DNA of 64,000 bases from Vibrio diabolicus (GTDB taxonomy: Bacteria > Pseudomonadota > Gammaproteobacteria > Enterobacterales > Vibrionaceae): contig CCKK01000015.1 of assembly GCA_001048675.1 (NCBI GenBank), positions 62,001-126,000 of the forward strand. The letters run 5' to 3'. Position numbers and translations under genes: made by a program. A model generated the notes under the pieces. It saw nothing but the letters and a program-made list of their open reading frames with translations. It had not been told where the DNA came from and made no database searches. Below, in pieces: positions 49,309 to 59,428 of this stretch (the first letter of the stretch is position 1; every line of letters starts with the position of its first letter).

Positions 49309-51591
49309 TTACGCCAGCTCAGCACGAAGTTTCTTCGCCGCTGACACGAGGTTCGCCAATGCCGCTTCTGTCTCTGCCCAGTTACGTGTTTTCAGACCAC
49401 AGTCTGGGTTCACCCACAAACGTTGTACCGGAATCTTTTCTGCCGCTTTCTTGATTAAGCCTTCAATCCACTCTTCCGTCGGAATGTTTGGTGAGTGAAT
49501 GTCATAAACACCTGGACCGATTTCATTCGGGTAATTGAACTCTTCAAACGCTTTAAGCAGTTCCATATTTGAGCGTGACGTTTCAATGGTAATCACATCC
49601 GCATCGAGCGCCGCGACTGAATCGATAATTTCATTGAACTCGCTGTAACACATGTGAGTGTGAATCTGAGTCTCTGGTTTTGCACTCGCTGCCGAGATCT
49701 TAAATGCATCCACCGCCCATTCTAAATACGCTTTGTGATCGCGCTTTTTCAACGGCAGACCTTCACGAATCGCAGGCTCATCGATTTGAATGATATTGAT
49801 GCCTGCATCTTGCAGATCAGAAACCTCATCACGCAGTGCCAGTGCCAGTTGCTGGGCGATTTCTTGACGTGTGATGTCTTCACGCGGGAATGTCCAACAT
49901 AAAATCGTTACCGGGCCCGTCAGCATACCTTTCATCTGCTTGCTGGTTAGCGATTGTGCGTACGTCGACCATTCCACCGTAATCGGCTTTTCACGCTCAA
50001 TGTCGGCAACCACAATGGCTGGTTTCACACAGCGAGAGCCATAACTCTGTACCCAACCAAATTTCGTCGTTTGGAAGCCCGCCAAGTTCTCCGCGAAGTA
50101 TTCCACCATGTCGTTACGTTCTGCTTCACCATGCACAAGCACATCTAGGTCAAGGGCTTCTTGACGTTTTACGGCATCCGCAATATGTCCTTTTAGTGCT
50201 TGGATATAGTCGGACTCAGATAACTGGCCAGTGCGATAAGCGCTGCGCTGAACACGAATTTCACCCGTTTGAGGGAAAGAACCGATTGTCGTGGTTGGTA
50301 ACAGAGGCAAGCCCAATACTTCAGCTTGATGCGCAGCACGCTCCGCGTAAGGTGCGCTGCGCTCGGCAAGTGACGCAGTAATACTGTTTAAACGTGCTTG
50401 AACTTGTGGCTTATTCACATGCGTTGCCGTTTTACGTGCTTTGATTGGCTGGCTGTAGGTATCACAAGCGAGAATCGCATCTTGATCACCATCGAGTGCG
50501 CGGCCAAGCAAGGCGACTTCTGTTACTTTTTGTTTTGCGAACGCAAACCAGCTTTTCACTTCCTCACTGAGTTCTGTTTCCAGTTCCAGATCAACCGGGC
50601 TATGTAGCAAAGAGCATGAGCTCGCCACCCAAAGGTTGTCGCCCAGTTTTTCTTTTACTGGCTGTAGGCGTTCAAGTTGCGCACTCAAATCCGAGCGCCA
50701 CACGTTACGACCGTTGACCACGCCAGCAGACAGCACCCAACCCTCCGGTAGTTTGGCAACCACGTCGTCAAGCTGCTGAGGCGCGGCAGATAAATCGATA
50801 TGTAAACCATCCACTGGTAGCTTTACAATTTTGTCTAGCGTATCGCTTATAGAGTCAAAGTACGTCGTTAGCAGCACTTTTACATCGCTTCGAATCACTT
50901 GGTACGCTAGCTTGAACGCATCAGCCCACTGACTTTCAAGCTCTAGTGACAAAATTGGCTCATCAATCTGAACCCACTCAACACCTTGACTCGCGAGCTT
51001 TGCCAAAATAGCTTGGTAAGCCGTAAGCAATCGTGGCAGTAGCGTCAGGCGATCGAACCCTTCTTCTACCTCTTTACCTAAGTAAAGATAACTGACTGGG
51101 CCAAGCAAAACTGGCTTCACTTTATGCCCAGCTTGGGTTGCTTCGTTGACTTCTTCAAACAGTTGAGGCCAGCTCACTTCAAATGTATCGTCCTTGCTAA
51201 ATTCAGGTACGATGTAGTGGTAGTTTGTGTTGAACCACTTGGTCATATCCGATGCTGCTGCTCCTGCGCAGCCGCAACCCGCTTGAGATTGACCGCGACC
51301 CACTTTGAATAGCGTATCCAAATCAGGGAAACCGTCTGCGTGACGTTTTGGCACGTGACCCAGTAACAACGTGGTCGTCAGTACATGATCGTACCAAGCA
51401 AAATCGCCAGCGGTGGTAAAACTCAAGCCAGCATCTGTTTGCGTTTGCCAGTTTTTAGCGCGCAGATCTGCTCCAACCTTTTTAAGCTCTGCTTGATCAA
51501 TTTCTCCGCGCCAGTATTTTTCCTGAGCGAATTTTAATTCTCGTTTTTCACCGATGCGTGGATAACCTAGTACGTGCGTTGTTGTAGCCAT
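49309..51591 (-). CDS. metE: Cobalamin-independent methionine synthase
   Basis: A 760-residue enzyme transferring the methyl group of 5-methyltetrahydropteroyltriglutamate to homocysteine. Zinc ligands are in [10 protein letters not shown] (His, Cys) and [11 protein letters not shown] (Cys), with the Glu between them. [19 protein letters not shown] begins the C-terminal barrel. The gene is divergent from its activator metR, and MetJ boxes lie between, so methionine repression and homocysteine-dependent activation are both expected. Confidence 0.98.
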   Translation of the reverse strand: MATTTHVLGYPRIGEKRELKFAQEKYWRGEIDQAELKKVGADLRAKNWQTQTDAGLSFTTAGDFAWYDHVLTTTLLLGHVPKRHADGFPDLDTLFKVGRGQSQAGCGCAGAAASDMTKWFNTNYHYIVPEFSKDDTFEVSWPQLFEEVNEATQAGHKVKPVLLGPVSYLYLGKEVEEGFDRLTLLPRLLTAYQAILAKLASQGVEWVQIDEPILSLELESQWADAFKLAYQVIRSDVKVLLTTYFDSISDTLDKIVKLPVDGLHIDLSAAPQQLDDVVAKLPEGWVLSAGVVNGRNVWRSDLSAQLERLQPVKEKLGDNLWVASSCSLLHSPVDLELETELSEEVKSWFAFAKQKVTEVALLGRALDGDQDAILACDTYSQPIKARKTATHVNKPQVQARLNSITASLAERSAPYAERAAHQAEVLGLPLLPTTTIGSFPQTGEIRVQRSAYRTGQLSESDYIQALKGHIADAVKRQEALDLDVLVHGEAERNDMVEYFAENLAGFQTTKFGWVQSYGSRCVKPAIVVADIEREKPITVEWSTYAQSLTSKQMKGMLTGPVTILCWTFPREDITRQEIAQQLALALRDEVSDLQDAGINIIQIDEPAIREGLPLKKRDHKAYLEWAVDAFKISAASAKPETQIHTHMCYSEFNEIIDSVAALDADVITIETSRSNMELLKAFEEFNYPNEIGPGVYDIHSPNIPTEEWIEGLIKKAAEKIPVQRLWVNPDCGLKTRNWAETEAALANLVSAAKKLRAELA

Positions 51592-51652
51592 GTCCCTATT
51601 CCTTTTTCAATCTTGTTCAATTTGTTTGGGTCAGAGTATCTTTCGTCATAAA

Positions 51653-51668
51653 AGATGTCTGGATGGCT
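51653..51668. promoter_or_regulatory. MetJ box pair near metE
   Basis: AGATGTCT followed directly by GGATGGCT match the 8-bp met box AGACGTCT at seven and five positions. Adjacent 8-bp units are how MetJ binds. They lie 60-80 bases upstream of metE. Confidence 0.5.
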
Positions 51669-51773
51669 AAACTATCGCTCTCATCTGCGGTTTGAACAAC
51701 GTCCATTTATTCAACTTGTTTATTAAAAAAATTCATCATGAGGAGACATGATTCGCAAATAAACACAACAAAT

Positions 51774-51789
51774 AGACGTCTAGACGTTT
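51774..51789. promoter_or_regulatory. MetJ box pair in the metE-metR region
   Basis: AGACGTCT (perfect met box) is followed directly by AGACGTTT (seven of eight). The tandem arrangement strongly supports MetJ binding; it lies 81 bases before metR. Confidence 0.75.
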
Positions 51790-51869
51790 ACATATCCATT
51801 TTTTGTCGTTAAGTTATTTATACGATTGCTATTCTGTTCATAGCGAGCAACAAAGGATGAAAGGAATTC

Positions 51870-52781
51870 ATGATAGAGCTAAAACATTTGCGGACACTCA
51901 CTTCGCTTCGAGACACCGGCTCTCTAACCGCGACCGCGACCGCGTTGCATCTCACTCAATCGGCCTTGTCTCACCAGATCAAAGATTTAGAGGCACGGAT
52001 TGGGGGACAATTATTCCTTAGAAAAACTCGTCCGGTAAAGTTCACTTCAGAGGGAGAAATCCTATTGCGTCTTGCAGAAGATATTCTTCCCAAACTCGCA
52101 AGAGCAGAAAATGATTTGGCAAGCTTGAAAGAAGACGTCAATGGTCGGTTGCATATGGCGATTGAATGTCACTCATGTTTCCAATGGCTCATGCCTGCTC
52201 TTAGGGAATATCAACTTGCCTGGCCTAGCGTAACACTGGATTTTTCATCAGGTTTTGGCTTTGAACCACTTCCTGCACTGTTAGCTGGCGAGTTGGATCT
52301 CGTTATCACGTCAGATATTCAACCTCGTTCTGAAGTGCATTATGAACCTTTATTCGACTTTGAAATGCGCTTAATTACCGCGACTAACCACCCATTGGCG
52401 GAAAAAGAAGTTATTGATCCGCAAGATCTCGCAGATCAAACCATGCTCTCTTATCCGGTTCAAAAACAAAGGCTAGACGTCGTAAAACACTTCTTGCAGC
52501 CAGCGGGGGTAGAACCAGCTAAATGGAAGCAAGCCGACAATACTCTGATGTTAGTGCAAATGGTCTCCGCAGGATTAGGGGTTGCAGCACTGCCAAATTG
52601 GGCGATTTCTGAATTTTCTCGCCAAGGCCTTATTACCAGTAAACCTTTTGGCCAAGGCTTATGGCGTCGCTTATTTGCTGCAACGCGTCACTCAGAGAAA
52701 GATAAACGTTACTTACAAGCCTTTTTCGCAACCGCAAGGCTACAATGTAAAAGCCACCTTGACGGAATCAAGATGGCTTAG
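51870..52781 (+). CDS. metR: LysR-type regulator MetR
   Basis: 303 residues. The N-terminal HTH (MIELKHLRTLTSLRDTGSLTATATALHLTQSALSHQIK, seen in parts) is the MetR form, and the effector domain includes HMAIECHSCFQWLMPALREY. MetR activates metE with homocysteine as co-effector. The divergent position to metE and the MetJ boxes between them agree. It converges on the DUF4250 gene with a 20-base gap. Confidence 0.96.
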   Translation: MIELKHLRTLTSLRDTGSLTATATALHLTQSALSHQIKDLEARIGGQLFLRKTRPVKFTSEGEILLRLAEDILPKLARAENDLASLKEDVNGRLHMAIECHSCFQWLMPALREYQLAWPSVTLDFSSGFGFEPLPALLAGELDLVITSDIQPRSEVHYEPLFDFEMRLITATNHPLAEKEVIDPQDLADQTMLSYPVQKQRLDVVKHFLQPAGVEPAKWKQADNTLMLVQMVSAGLGVAALPNWAISEFSRQGLITSKPFGQGLWRRLFAATRHSEKDKRYLQAFFATARLQCKSHLDGIKMA

Positions 52782-52801
52782 GGATATGGATTAAGAAAGG
52801 T

Positions 52802-53002
52802 TTAGCGTTGATATGCTTTAAATTGGTTGGTCAATGGATCGTACTGATAACCAAGCATATCAAGCTTGCCTACAACGGACTCTACATCCATTTCATACAC
52901 CGATACTAACTCGTCAAAACTGTCGCACTCTAAACGTAGCTTTTCATTGACGATACCTAGCAAAATAATGCTGTCCAAATTACCTACATTGCTTAAATCC
53001 AT
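52802..53002 (-). CDS. DUF4250 small protein
   Basis: 66 residues (MDLSNVGNLDSIILLGIVNE..., ending NQFKAYQR) of the DUF4250 family. The frame is open to 53104, but ATG at 53002 follows GAGGAGAG and matches the family start. The latter half, VESVVGKLDMLGYQYDPLTNQF, is the conserved part. Function unknown in all members; the fold looks like a short helical, HTH-like domain. Confidence 0.82.
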   Translation of the reverse strand: MDLSNVGNLDSIILLGIVNEKLRLECDSFDELVSVYEMDVESVVGKLDMLGYQYDPLTNQFKAYQR

Positions 53003-53155
53003 CGAGACTCTCCTCTTCGACAAGGTATATAAACAAGCGTAGACGTAATCACATGAATTTAAAGTGAGCGCGATCCAAAACGTGAGTGCCTTATATTCAA
53101 GCAACCTAGAAAGGACTTGAGTACAAGCAGTATTGCTCTGTTTCTCGACTCGAGA

Positions 53156-53866
53156 TTAAGCCGCCAGAGAGAATAAACCTTGTAGGCTCGTCATTGACGT
53201 GAGCGCGAGCAACAGGGCGACGCTCAGTTGAACCTTTTCCGGTTTTTTATGTGTGAAGATATGCCAGCACCAAACAATGATTGAAGAAATGAGCATGGCT
53301 AAAGACAATAAAATTGGTTGTGTTGCGGCGCTCAATGTCGCTTCATTTAACTGGTAAGAAGCAAATAGAGTTGCGATCACCAGCAGCATTCCAGACACAA
53401 TGCCCGTAACGGGCAAAATGCGGTGAAATGCCTGCAATCTGCTACGAGCGATAGTCAGAAGCAATTGAGAAAATGACGCCCCAAGGAAAAATATCATTAT
53501 TGCCATCGCAATAGACGCAGGCCAGCTTGGCTGTTCAAATGCTTGAATACTTACATACGCAAAAGCCAAACCATTCGCTAAATGCATCGCCCAAAGAGGG
53601 CCTTTTTCACGCGTTTTCTTGGTTTGAACCTGAGAGTAGAAATAGAAAATAGCGAACACGATCATAAATGCTTCAATGCGAAGAGAAGCAACCGCAAGCC
53701 ACAATAACGCCACTGCTGGCAACATTTTATGAAGACGGCCTCTCTGACCCGGACAAATATCGCCCTTGATGAGAAGCAAAGTCAGTAGCGCTTGCGCGCC
53801 AAATAGCATCGGAGGAAAAGTAACCAGCAATTGTTGAATCATGTTAAATGCACGCTTAAAAGTCAT
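53156..53866 (-). CDS. Multi-pass inner-membrane protein, unknown function
   Basis: 236 residues with about seven hydrophobic helices and short basic loops (for example TKKTREKG and the C-terminal HKKPEKVQ). No family motif was recognised. The start is uncertain: ATG at 53866 or ATG at 53842 (MIQQLLVTFPPMLF), neither with a strong ribosome site. It lies on the same strand as, and 86 bases downstream of, the EAL phosphodiesterase gene, so co-transcription is possible. Confidence 0.65.
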   Translation of the reverse strand: MTFKRAFNMIQQLLVTFPPMLFGAQALLTLLLIKGDICPGQRGRLHKMLPAVALLWLAVASLRIEAFMIVFAIFYFYSQVQTKKTREKGPLWAMHLANGLAFAYVSIQAFEQPSWPASIAMAIMIFFLGASFSQLLLTIARSRLQAFHRILPVTGIVSGMLLVIATLFASYQLNEATLSAATQPILLSLAMLISSIIVWCWHIFTHKKPEKVQLSVALLLALTSMTSLQGLFSLAA

Positions 53867-53952
53867 TTTGGGGTGGAGATAATATCAAATCACCTATCGT
53901 CAAACCACCGAAAGTCTATCCCCAAATGTACTAGAACAGCGAGACTTTTTAT

Positions 53953-56410
53953 TCAACAAGAAGCGAGATACTTCAACGCATCTTCTTGAGTTAACACGCC
54001 TCTGTATTCTTCTTTTTCATCACATAAAACCCACGGGAAGCGAATGCCTGTTTTGATTAGTTCTCGAATAGCAGCAACAGATAAGTGCGCATTGACGAGC
54101 ACAAATTCCGTGCTCATTACCTGGTTCACTGGGCGTTTCCAAATCCAATTTTCTCGCTCAGTCTCTAATTCTGTCCCCATGGAAGGCGTTAAGTGTAAGT
54201 TAACTTGCTCTTTGGTAACTAAACCAACACAGCGCTTTTCGTTAATGACAACCAACGGCGAACTTGGACTTAAATTCATATATTCCACCGCCAACGATAA
54301 TGGTTCCCCGGGATCAAGGTGCCTTACCTCTTCATGGCTCAGTGATTGCAATACATCATCTTGTTTTGGTTTGACAGCAACACCCGAAAACAAATGTTCG
54401 TAACTTTCCGCTTTCTCCATCAAATCGACAGGCCGAGCACGAGAGAACAAAAAGCCTTGCATGTAATCCACACCTATTTCAGCCAATGTTTGAAGCTCCT
54501 GTTCTGACTCCACGCCCTCGGCAACCACTTTTACATTCATTTGCTGAGCAAGATCAGTGACCATTTTGACAATATTATAACTGGTATTGCCATGCTGAAT
54601 GTTCTTAACGAATTTTCGGTCGATTTTCAGTAAATCAAACTGCCCTTTCTCTAGGTAAGAAAAAGAAGAATACCCTGTACCGAAGTCATCAATCGCAATT
54701 TTAATGCCCTCTTTGCGCACTTGCTCTAGCGCTTGCGTATGCTCTTCGTCTTGCTCAAAATACGCTGTTTCCGTCAGCTCAATCGTGACTCGTTTAGGAT
54801 CGACACCACTGGCTTTAATTAGGTCATGCGAACGCTGAAGAACCTGGAGCGAATCCAATTTAGTATTCAGTGAGCGATTGATGGTTAACCCTATTTCCTC
54901 TCCATATATGTCTTGCAAGCGCGGAAAGTGTTTGAGCGCGGCTTGACAAACCTCATCATCCAGAGCCGCAATCAACTCTAAATCTTCGATAACAGTAATC
55001 ATCTCTTGAGTGCTATAGGCATCACTTTCATGATAAAAGCGGGCTAAGGCCTCGAACTTAACGACTTTACCAGTTCGGCTGTCAATTATTGGTTGAAAAT
55101 GAACATCCACCAGCCCACTGTCGATTTGCGCTTCCAAAAACGCCTCTAAATGCTGGCGTTTGACTAACTCAGAATGAAGCTCACTATTATAAAAATTAAA
55201 ATAGCCACCTTCTCCAGAAAGTGAGGACAACATCGCCTGGGCTGCATGCGCTAACGCTTGCTTTGGCCTGTTTGTATCATAGCCGAGGATTGACACTCCC
55301 GTTTGTCCCTCAACGATAGTGGTATGCATTTTTGTTCCCATTTCATTCCTAAGCTCAGTGAAGAACCCTTTCATTGCAATTTGAATCAAACGTAAAGGAC
55401 TTAGCCATTGACAGTGAGGAGTTTGTAAACAGACAACAAACACATCCCTAGAAAGTTGACCCGCTATACTGGTGTAGCGGCTTCGCATAATAAAATCGGC
55501 GAAGCCTAGTTGCTGTTCAAGTAAGCATTTTTCAGAAAAATTTGGTCTGAGAGTCATGACGATATTGAGTTCTTTACTCCCACTTTCGTTCGCCAAATTA
55601 GCTAATTGCAGTTCGAACTCTTCTCTAGAAGGCAAAAAAGCTGACCAATCATGTTGTTGTTCACAGCGACTTTTCATCCACAACAAGGAAGCCGAAATGT
55701 CAGTAGAGAAGCCGAGATAAAGAATCCGTCCAGAATGAAATGTTAGCCGATAGATACAAAGATGATGCGCCTGATTACTACCATTTGCAGTTCTACTCAA
55801 TAAATTACCGCTCCAGTATCCTTCATCATCAATATGTTGCCAGAGTTGGTCGTAAAACGCCTGACTATGGTGAGATGTGCTAAAGATATAGGTTTTAAGT
55901 CCAACCAAATCACGGTTTTGATAACCCATTTGCAATTCAAAGGCACGGTTACAACCTAAGATTCGGGTGTCTTCGTCCGCGACTAAGACCCCTACATTCG
56001 GTAAATCAAAAATCGTTTCGAGAATTTTCGCTAACTCTTCGCAGCCAGTGATCGTCAATTGCGGGATGATAGAGCCTTGAACAATACGCTCATTGAGCTT
56101 TTCAAAGCTAATTGTGACATGTATTAAGCGAGCTTCATTAAGCATCATGCAACAAGAAAAACGAACCTTGCCCACCTAGGAGCTCCACTTCTAAAATTCG
56201 TTGCCTTAGTGTTTCCTGTTGCCCCATCAGCATGTGCTCAAACAAATCATCTAAGCAGGTGACTGGCGTATTTAACCCAAAAGCATTTGCCATTCCTAGC
56301 TGGTCGCATTCGAACTTGCGAGTATCAATCTTGTAAGACCATTCAATCACTGGAGTCGGATTGGATGTCGGTTGCACTTTTTCATGTGCTATTGTTGTTG
56401 AGTCACTCAT
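53953..56410 (-). pseudogene. PAS-EAL-CBS cyclic-di-GMP phosphodiesterase, frameshifted in first PAS domain
   Basis: The 5' part (56410-56138, MSDSTTIAHEKV...FFLLHDA) ends at TAA. The +1 frame carries on seamlessly (NEARLIHVTISFEKLN...). Dropping one base at 56138-56141 yields 818 residues: two PAS-like domains, a degenerate GGDEF-like middle, an EAL domain and C-terminal CBS-like repeats (SSPLVVINEKRCVGLVTKEQ). The EAL site is complete: FEALARF, the Asn in LTINRSL, IELTETAY, AIDDFGTGYSSF, LKIDRKFV, VAEGVES and MQGFLF. An intact gene would lower c-di-GMP. An ATG-ATG inside the second frame just before the break might allow a shorter product. Confidence 0.85.
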
Positions 56411-56832
56411 TCCCTAGCCCCCTTTTTAATTAGCCTCATGCTCAGGGTTCGTAGTCAACGTGCCTTATTCCATTTGGGACCTGCTGATCCTCTTGTAAAA
56501 TAGATTCTGGCAACGTAAGCCAATCGACTTAGAACCTTTTCAGAGCTTGTTCGGCTTTTTGCATTTTCCTATGCATTAATTTGATTATAGGCGTTGTTTT
56601 TAATAAGCACACCATTGCTTATTGGTTGTATTAACATTGCGACATTTTTCACGACTCGACCTATAACCATGAGGCTTTCAAGGTGATATTAGACATAAAA
56701 TCGCCGATATAGCCTTGATATTTTTGCAAACCAAATAAAACTCGATGAACTAAGCTTGAATAGATGAGTTTGGTATAGATACCTGATCCTCAAATCGCTA
56801 TAATTCGCGCTCCCTGGAACAGAGAGCAAAAT
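56411..56832. other. Divergent intergenic region between the EAL gene and ygiQ
   Basis: 422 AT-rich bases holding both promoters. No hairpin, repeat or short gene was recognised. Confidence 0.45.
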
Positions 56833-59166
56833 ATGACCAATAACATCACTCCTATTCATGAGTACAAAAAATACTGGGCAGAGTGTTTTGGTACGGCACC
56901 TTTCTTGCCGACCAGTCGCAAAGAAATGGACGCCCTAGGATGGGATAGCTGTGACATTATCATCGTAACCGGTGACGCTTACGTAGATCACCCGAGCTTT
57001 GGTATGGCTATCATTGGCCGTCTGCTAGAAGCGCAGGGTTTCCGTGTCGGTATCATTGCTCAACCAGAATGGCAAAACAAAGATGCGTTCATGCAGCTAG
57101 GTAAGCCAAATCTGTTCTTCGGGATCACTGCGGGTAACATGGACTCCATGATCAACCGTTACACCGCGGATAAAAAACTTCGTCACGATGACGCGTACAC
57201 CCCCAATAACGAAGGTGGCAAACGCCCAGACCGCGCGACTTTGGTTTACTCTCAGCGTTGTCGTGAAGCCTATAAAGAAGTTCCTATTGTTTTAGGTGGT
57301 ATCGAAGCCAGCCTACGCCGTGTTGCGCACTACGATTACTGGTCAGACAAAGTTCGCCGTTCGGTACTGTTTGATGCAAAAGCAGACATCCTACTTTTCG
57401 GTAACGCAGAACGCGCACTTGTAGAAGTGGCGCATCGCATCGCAAATGGTGAAGACATCAGCACCATGACCAATATTCGTGGTACTGCCGTGAACTTGCC
57501 AGCCGCGCCAGAAGGCTACACGGTTATCGATTCTTCTCGCATTGAAAAACCTCGTAAAGAAGCGTTCGTACCAAAGAACCCATACGAAGTAGAAACTCAG
57601 TGTGAAACTAAAAAAGATGAGCCAGTTGCACAACCAATCACGATTCGCCCATCACGCCACGATGCTGCGACAACTGCGGTTCGCTTACCTTCGTTTGAAA
57701 AACTAAGAAACGATCGCATTCTTTATGCTCATGCCAGTCGTGTATTGCATTTAGAAACAAACCCGTACTCTGGCCGAGCGTTACTTCAAAGCCATGGTGA
57801 TCGTGAACTTTGGGTAAACCAAGCCCCAATCCCATTGACGACCGAAGAGATGGACTTTGTGTTTGGCTTGCCTTACGCGCGTGTTCCTCATCCTATGTAC
57901 GGCAAAGCGAAAATTCCAGCGTATGACATGATCAAAACGTCTGTGAACATCATGCGTGGTTGTTTTGGTGGCTGTTCTTTCTGTTCGATTACCGAGCACG
58001 AAGGCCGAATCATTCAAAACCGCTCGAAAGAGTCAATCATTAACGAGATTGAAGAAATTCGCGACAAAGTTCCGGGCTTTACTGGCACAATTTCCGATCT
58101 TGGTGGGCCGACTGCAAACATGTACCGTCTGGGCTGTAAAGATCCAAAAGCGGAAGCGAACTGTCGTCGTCCATCCTGTGTATTCCCGGGCATCTGTAAC
58201 AAGTTAAATACAGACCATAAACATACCATCGACCTATACCGCGAGGCGCGTAAAGTAGAAGGCGTGAAGAAAGTGATGGTCGCATCTGGGGTACGTTACG
58301 ACCTTGCGATTGAATCACCAGAATACGTGAAAGAGCTCGTAACTCATCACGTAGGTGGTTACTTGAAGATTGCACCGGAACATACAGAGAAAGGCCCTCT
58401 TGATCTGATGATGAAACCTGGCATGGGCACGTACGATCGCTTTAAAGAGATGTTCGAGAAGTACAGCGCAGAAGCGGGTAAGAAGCAGTACTTAATCCCT
58501 TACTTTATCTCTGCGCACCCAGGCACAGAAGACGAAGACATGCTGAACCTTGCTCTGTGGCTGAAGAAAAACAACTTCGAGTGTGACCAAGTACAAAACT
58601 TCTACCCTTCGCCAATGTGTAACGCAACGTCGATGTACTACTCAGAGACAAACCCTCTGAAACGAGTGAAGTATAAGAAACGTGAAGATGTACCTGTAGC
58701 AAAAGGTGAACGTCAACGTCGCCTACATAAAGCGCTGTTGCGTTACCACGATCCAGCAAACTGGCCAATGATCCGTGAAGCCCTAATCAGCATGGGTAAA
58801 AAACATTTGATTGGTGACAAACAAGGCTGTCTCGTTCCTGCGGAAGACATTGAAGCACAAACACCTGCACAACGTCGTAAATCTGGTCGTCACGGGGCAA
58901 ACCGCTTTGCTACGAAACATACCAAAAACCAACCGGGCTTCGGTGGTCATTTGAACAAACGCTCTGAAGGCGGTTCAAAAGATGGTAAACCATCTGGCAA
59001 CCGTAACGGCTCTGACAAAGCAAAAGGTGGTCAACGCCCTGCAAGCAACGGCCAACGTCCTAGCGGCAACGGTGCAAACCGCCCGGCAGGTAGCAAGCCG
59101 CAAGGTCAAGGTCGCCCACAAGGACAAGGCAAACCAGCTGGTCAACGTAAACCAAAGCGTCGTTAA
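56833..59166 (+). CDS. ygiQ: Radical SAM protein YgiQ (UPF0313)
   Basis: 777 residues. The N-terminal cobalamin-binding-like part ([21 protein letters not shown]) precedes the radical SAM cluster site [18 protein letters not shown] (C-x3-C-x2-C). Further cysteines in [15 protein letters not shown] suggest a second cluster. The C-terminal 100 residues are a low-complexity Gly/Lys/Gln/Pro/Asn tail, probably disordered and nucleic-acid binding. The reaction is not established. A terminator identical to one at the end of the window follows. Confidence 0.93.
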   Translation: MTNNITPIHEYKKYWAECFGTAPFLPTSRKEMDALGWDSCDIIIVTGDAYVDHPSFGMAIIGRLLEAQGFRVGIIAQPEWQNKDAFMQLGKPNLFFGITAGNMDSMINRYTADKKLRHDDAYTPNNEGGKRPDRATLVYSQRCREAYKEVPIVLGGIEASLRRVAHYDYWSDKVRRSVLFDAKADILLFGNAERALVEVAHRIANGEDISTMTNIRGTAVNLPAAPEGYTVIDSSRIEKPRKEAFVPKNPYEVETQCETKKDEPVAQPITIRPSRHDAATTAVRLPSFEKLRNDRILYAHASRVLHLETNPYSGRALLQSHGDRELWVNQAPIPLTTEEMDFVFGLPYARVPHPMYGKAKIPAYDMIKTSVNIMRGCFGGCSFCSITEHEGRIIQNRSKESIINEIEEIRDKVPGFTGTISDLGGPTANMYRLGCKDPKAEANCRRPSCVFPGICNKLNTDHKHTIDLYREARKVEGVKKVMVASGVRYDLAIESPEYVKELVTHHVGGYLKIAPEHTEKGPLDLMMKPGMGTYDRFKEMFEKYSAEAGKKQYLIPYFISAHPGTEDEDMLNLALWLKKNNFECDQVQNFYPSPMCNATSMYYSETNPLKRVKYKKREDVPVAKGERQRRLHKALLRYHDPANWPMIREALISMGKKHLIGDKQGCLVPAEDIEAQTPAQRRKSGRHGANRFATKHTKNQPGFGGHLNKRSEGGSKDGKPSGNRNGSDKAKGGQRPASNGQRPSGNGANRPAGSKPQGQGRPQGQGKPAGQRKPKRR

Positions 59167-59188
59167 TTCTTTAGCACTTAAATACTAG

Positions 59189-59221
59189 AAAGGGCTCCAG
59201 AGGTAACTCTGGAGCCCTTTT
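59189..59221 (+). terminator. Terminator of ygiQ (first copy of a duplicated hairpin)
   Basis: GGGCTCCAGAG pairs with CTCTGGAGCCC over GTAA, followed by TTTT. Bases 59189-59216 recur exactly at 63926-63953. Confidence 0.9.
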
Positions 59222-59428
59222 GTTTTGTCGGCTCATTGAGGTATCACTCACAACTCAAACTTTGATTCAATCAATACAAAAAATGGTAAACACCAACCAA
59301 CTTATTGGAAAAACAAACAATTATTTGATTGAAGAAAAATAATACAAAACTAAATCATTGATTTTTAGTTACTTTATTTTGGTGCGATATTTGCGTAATA
59401 GAGTAAAACTCTTAAACATGGGCTAACG

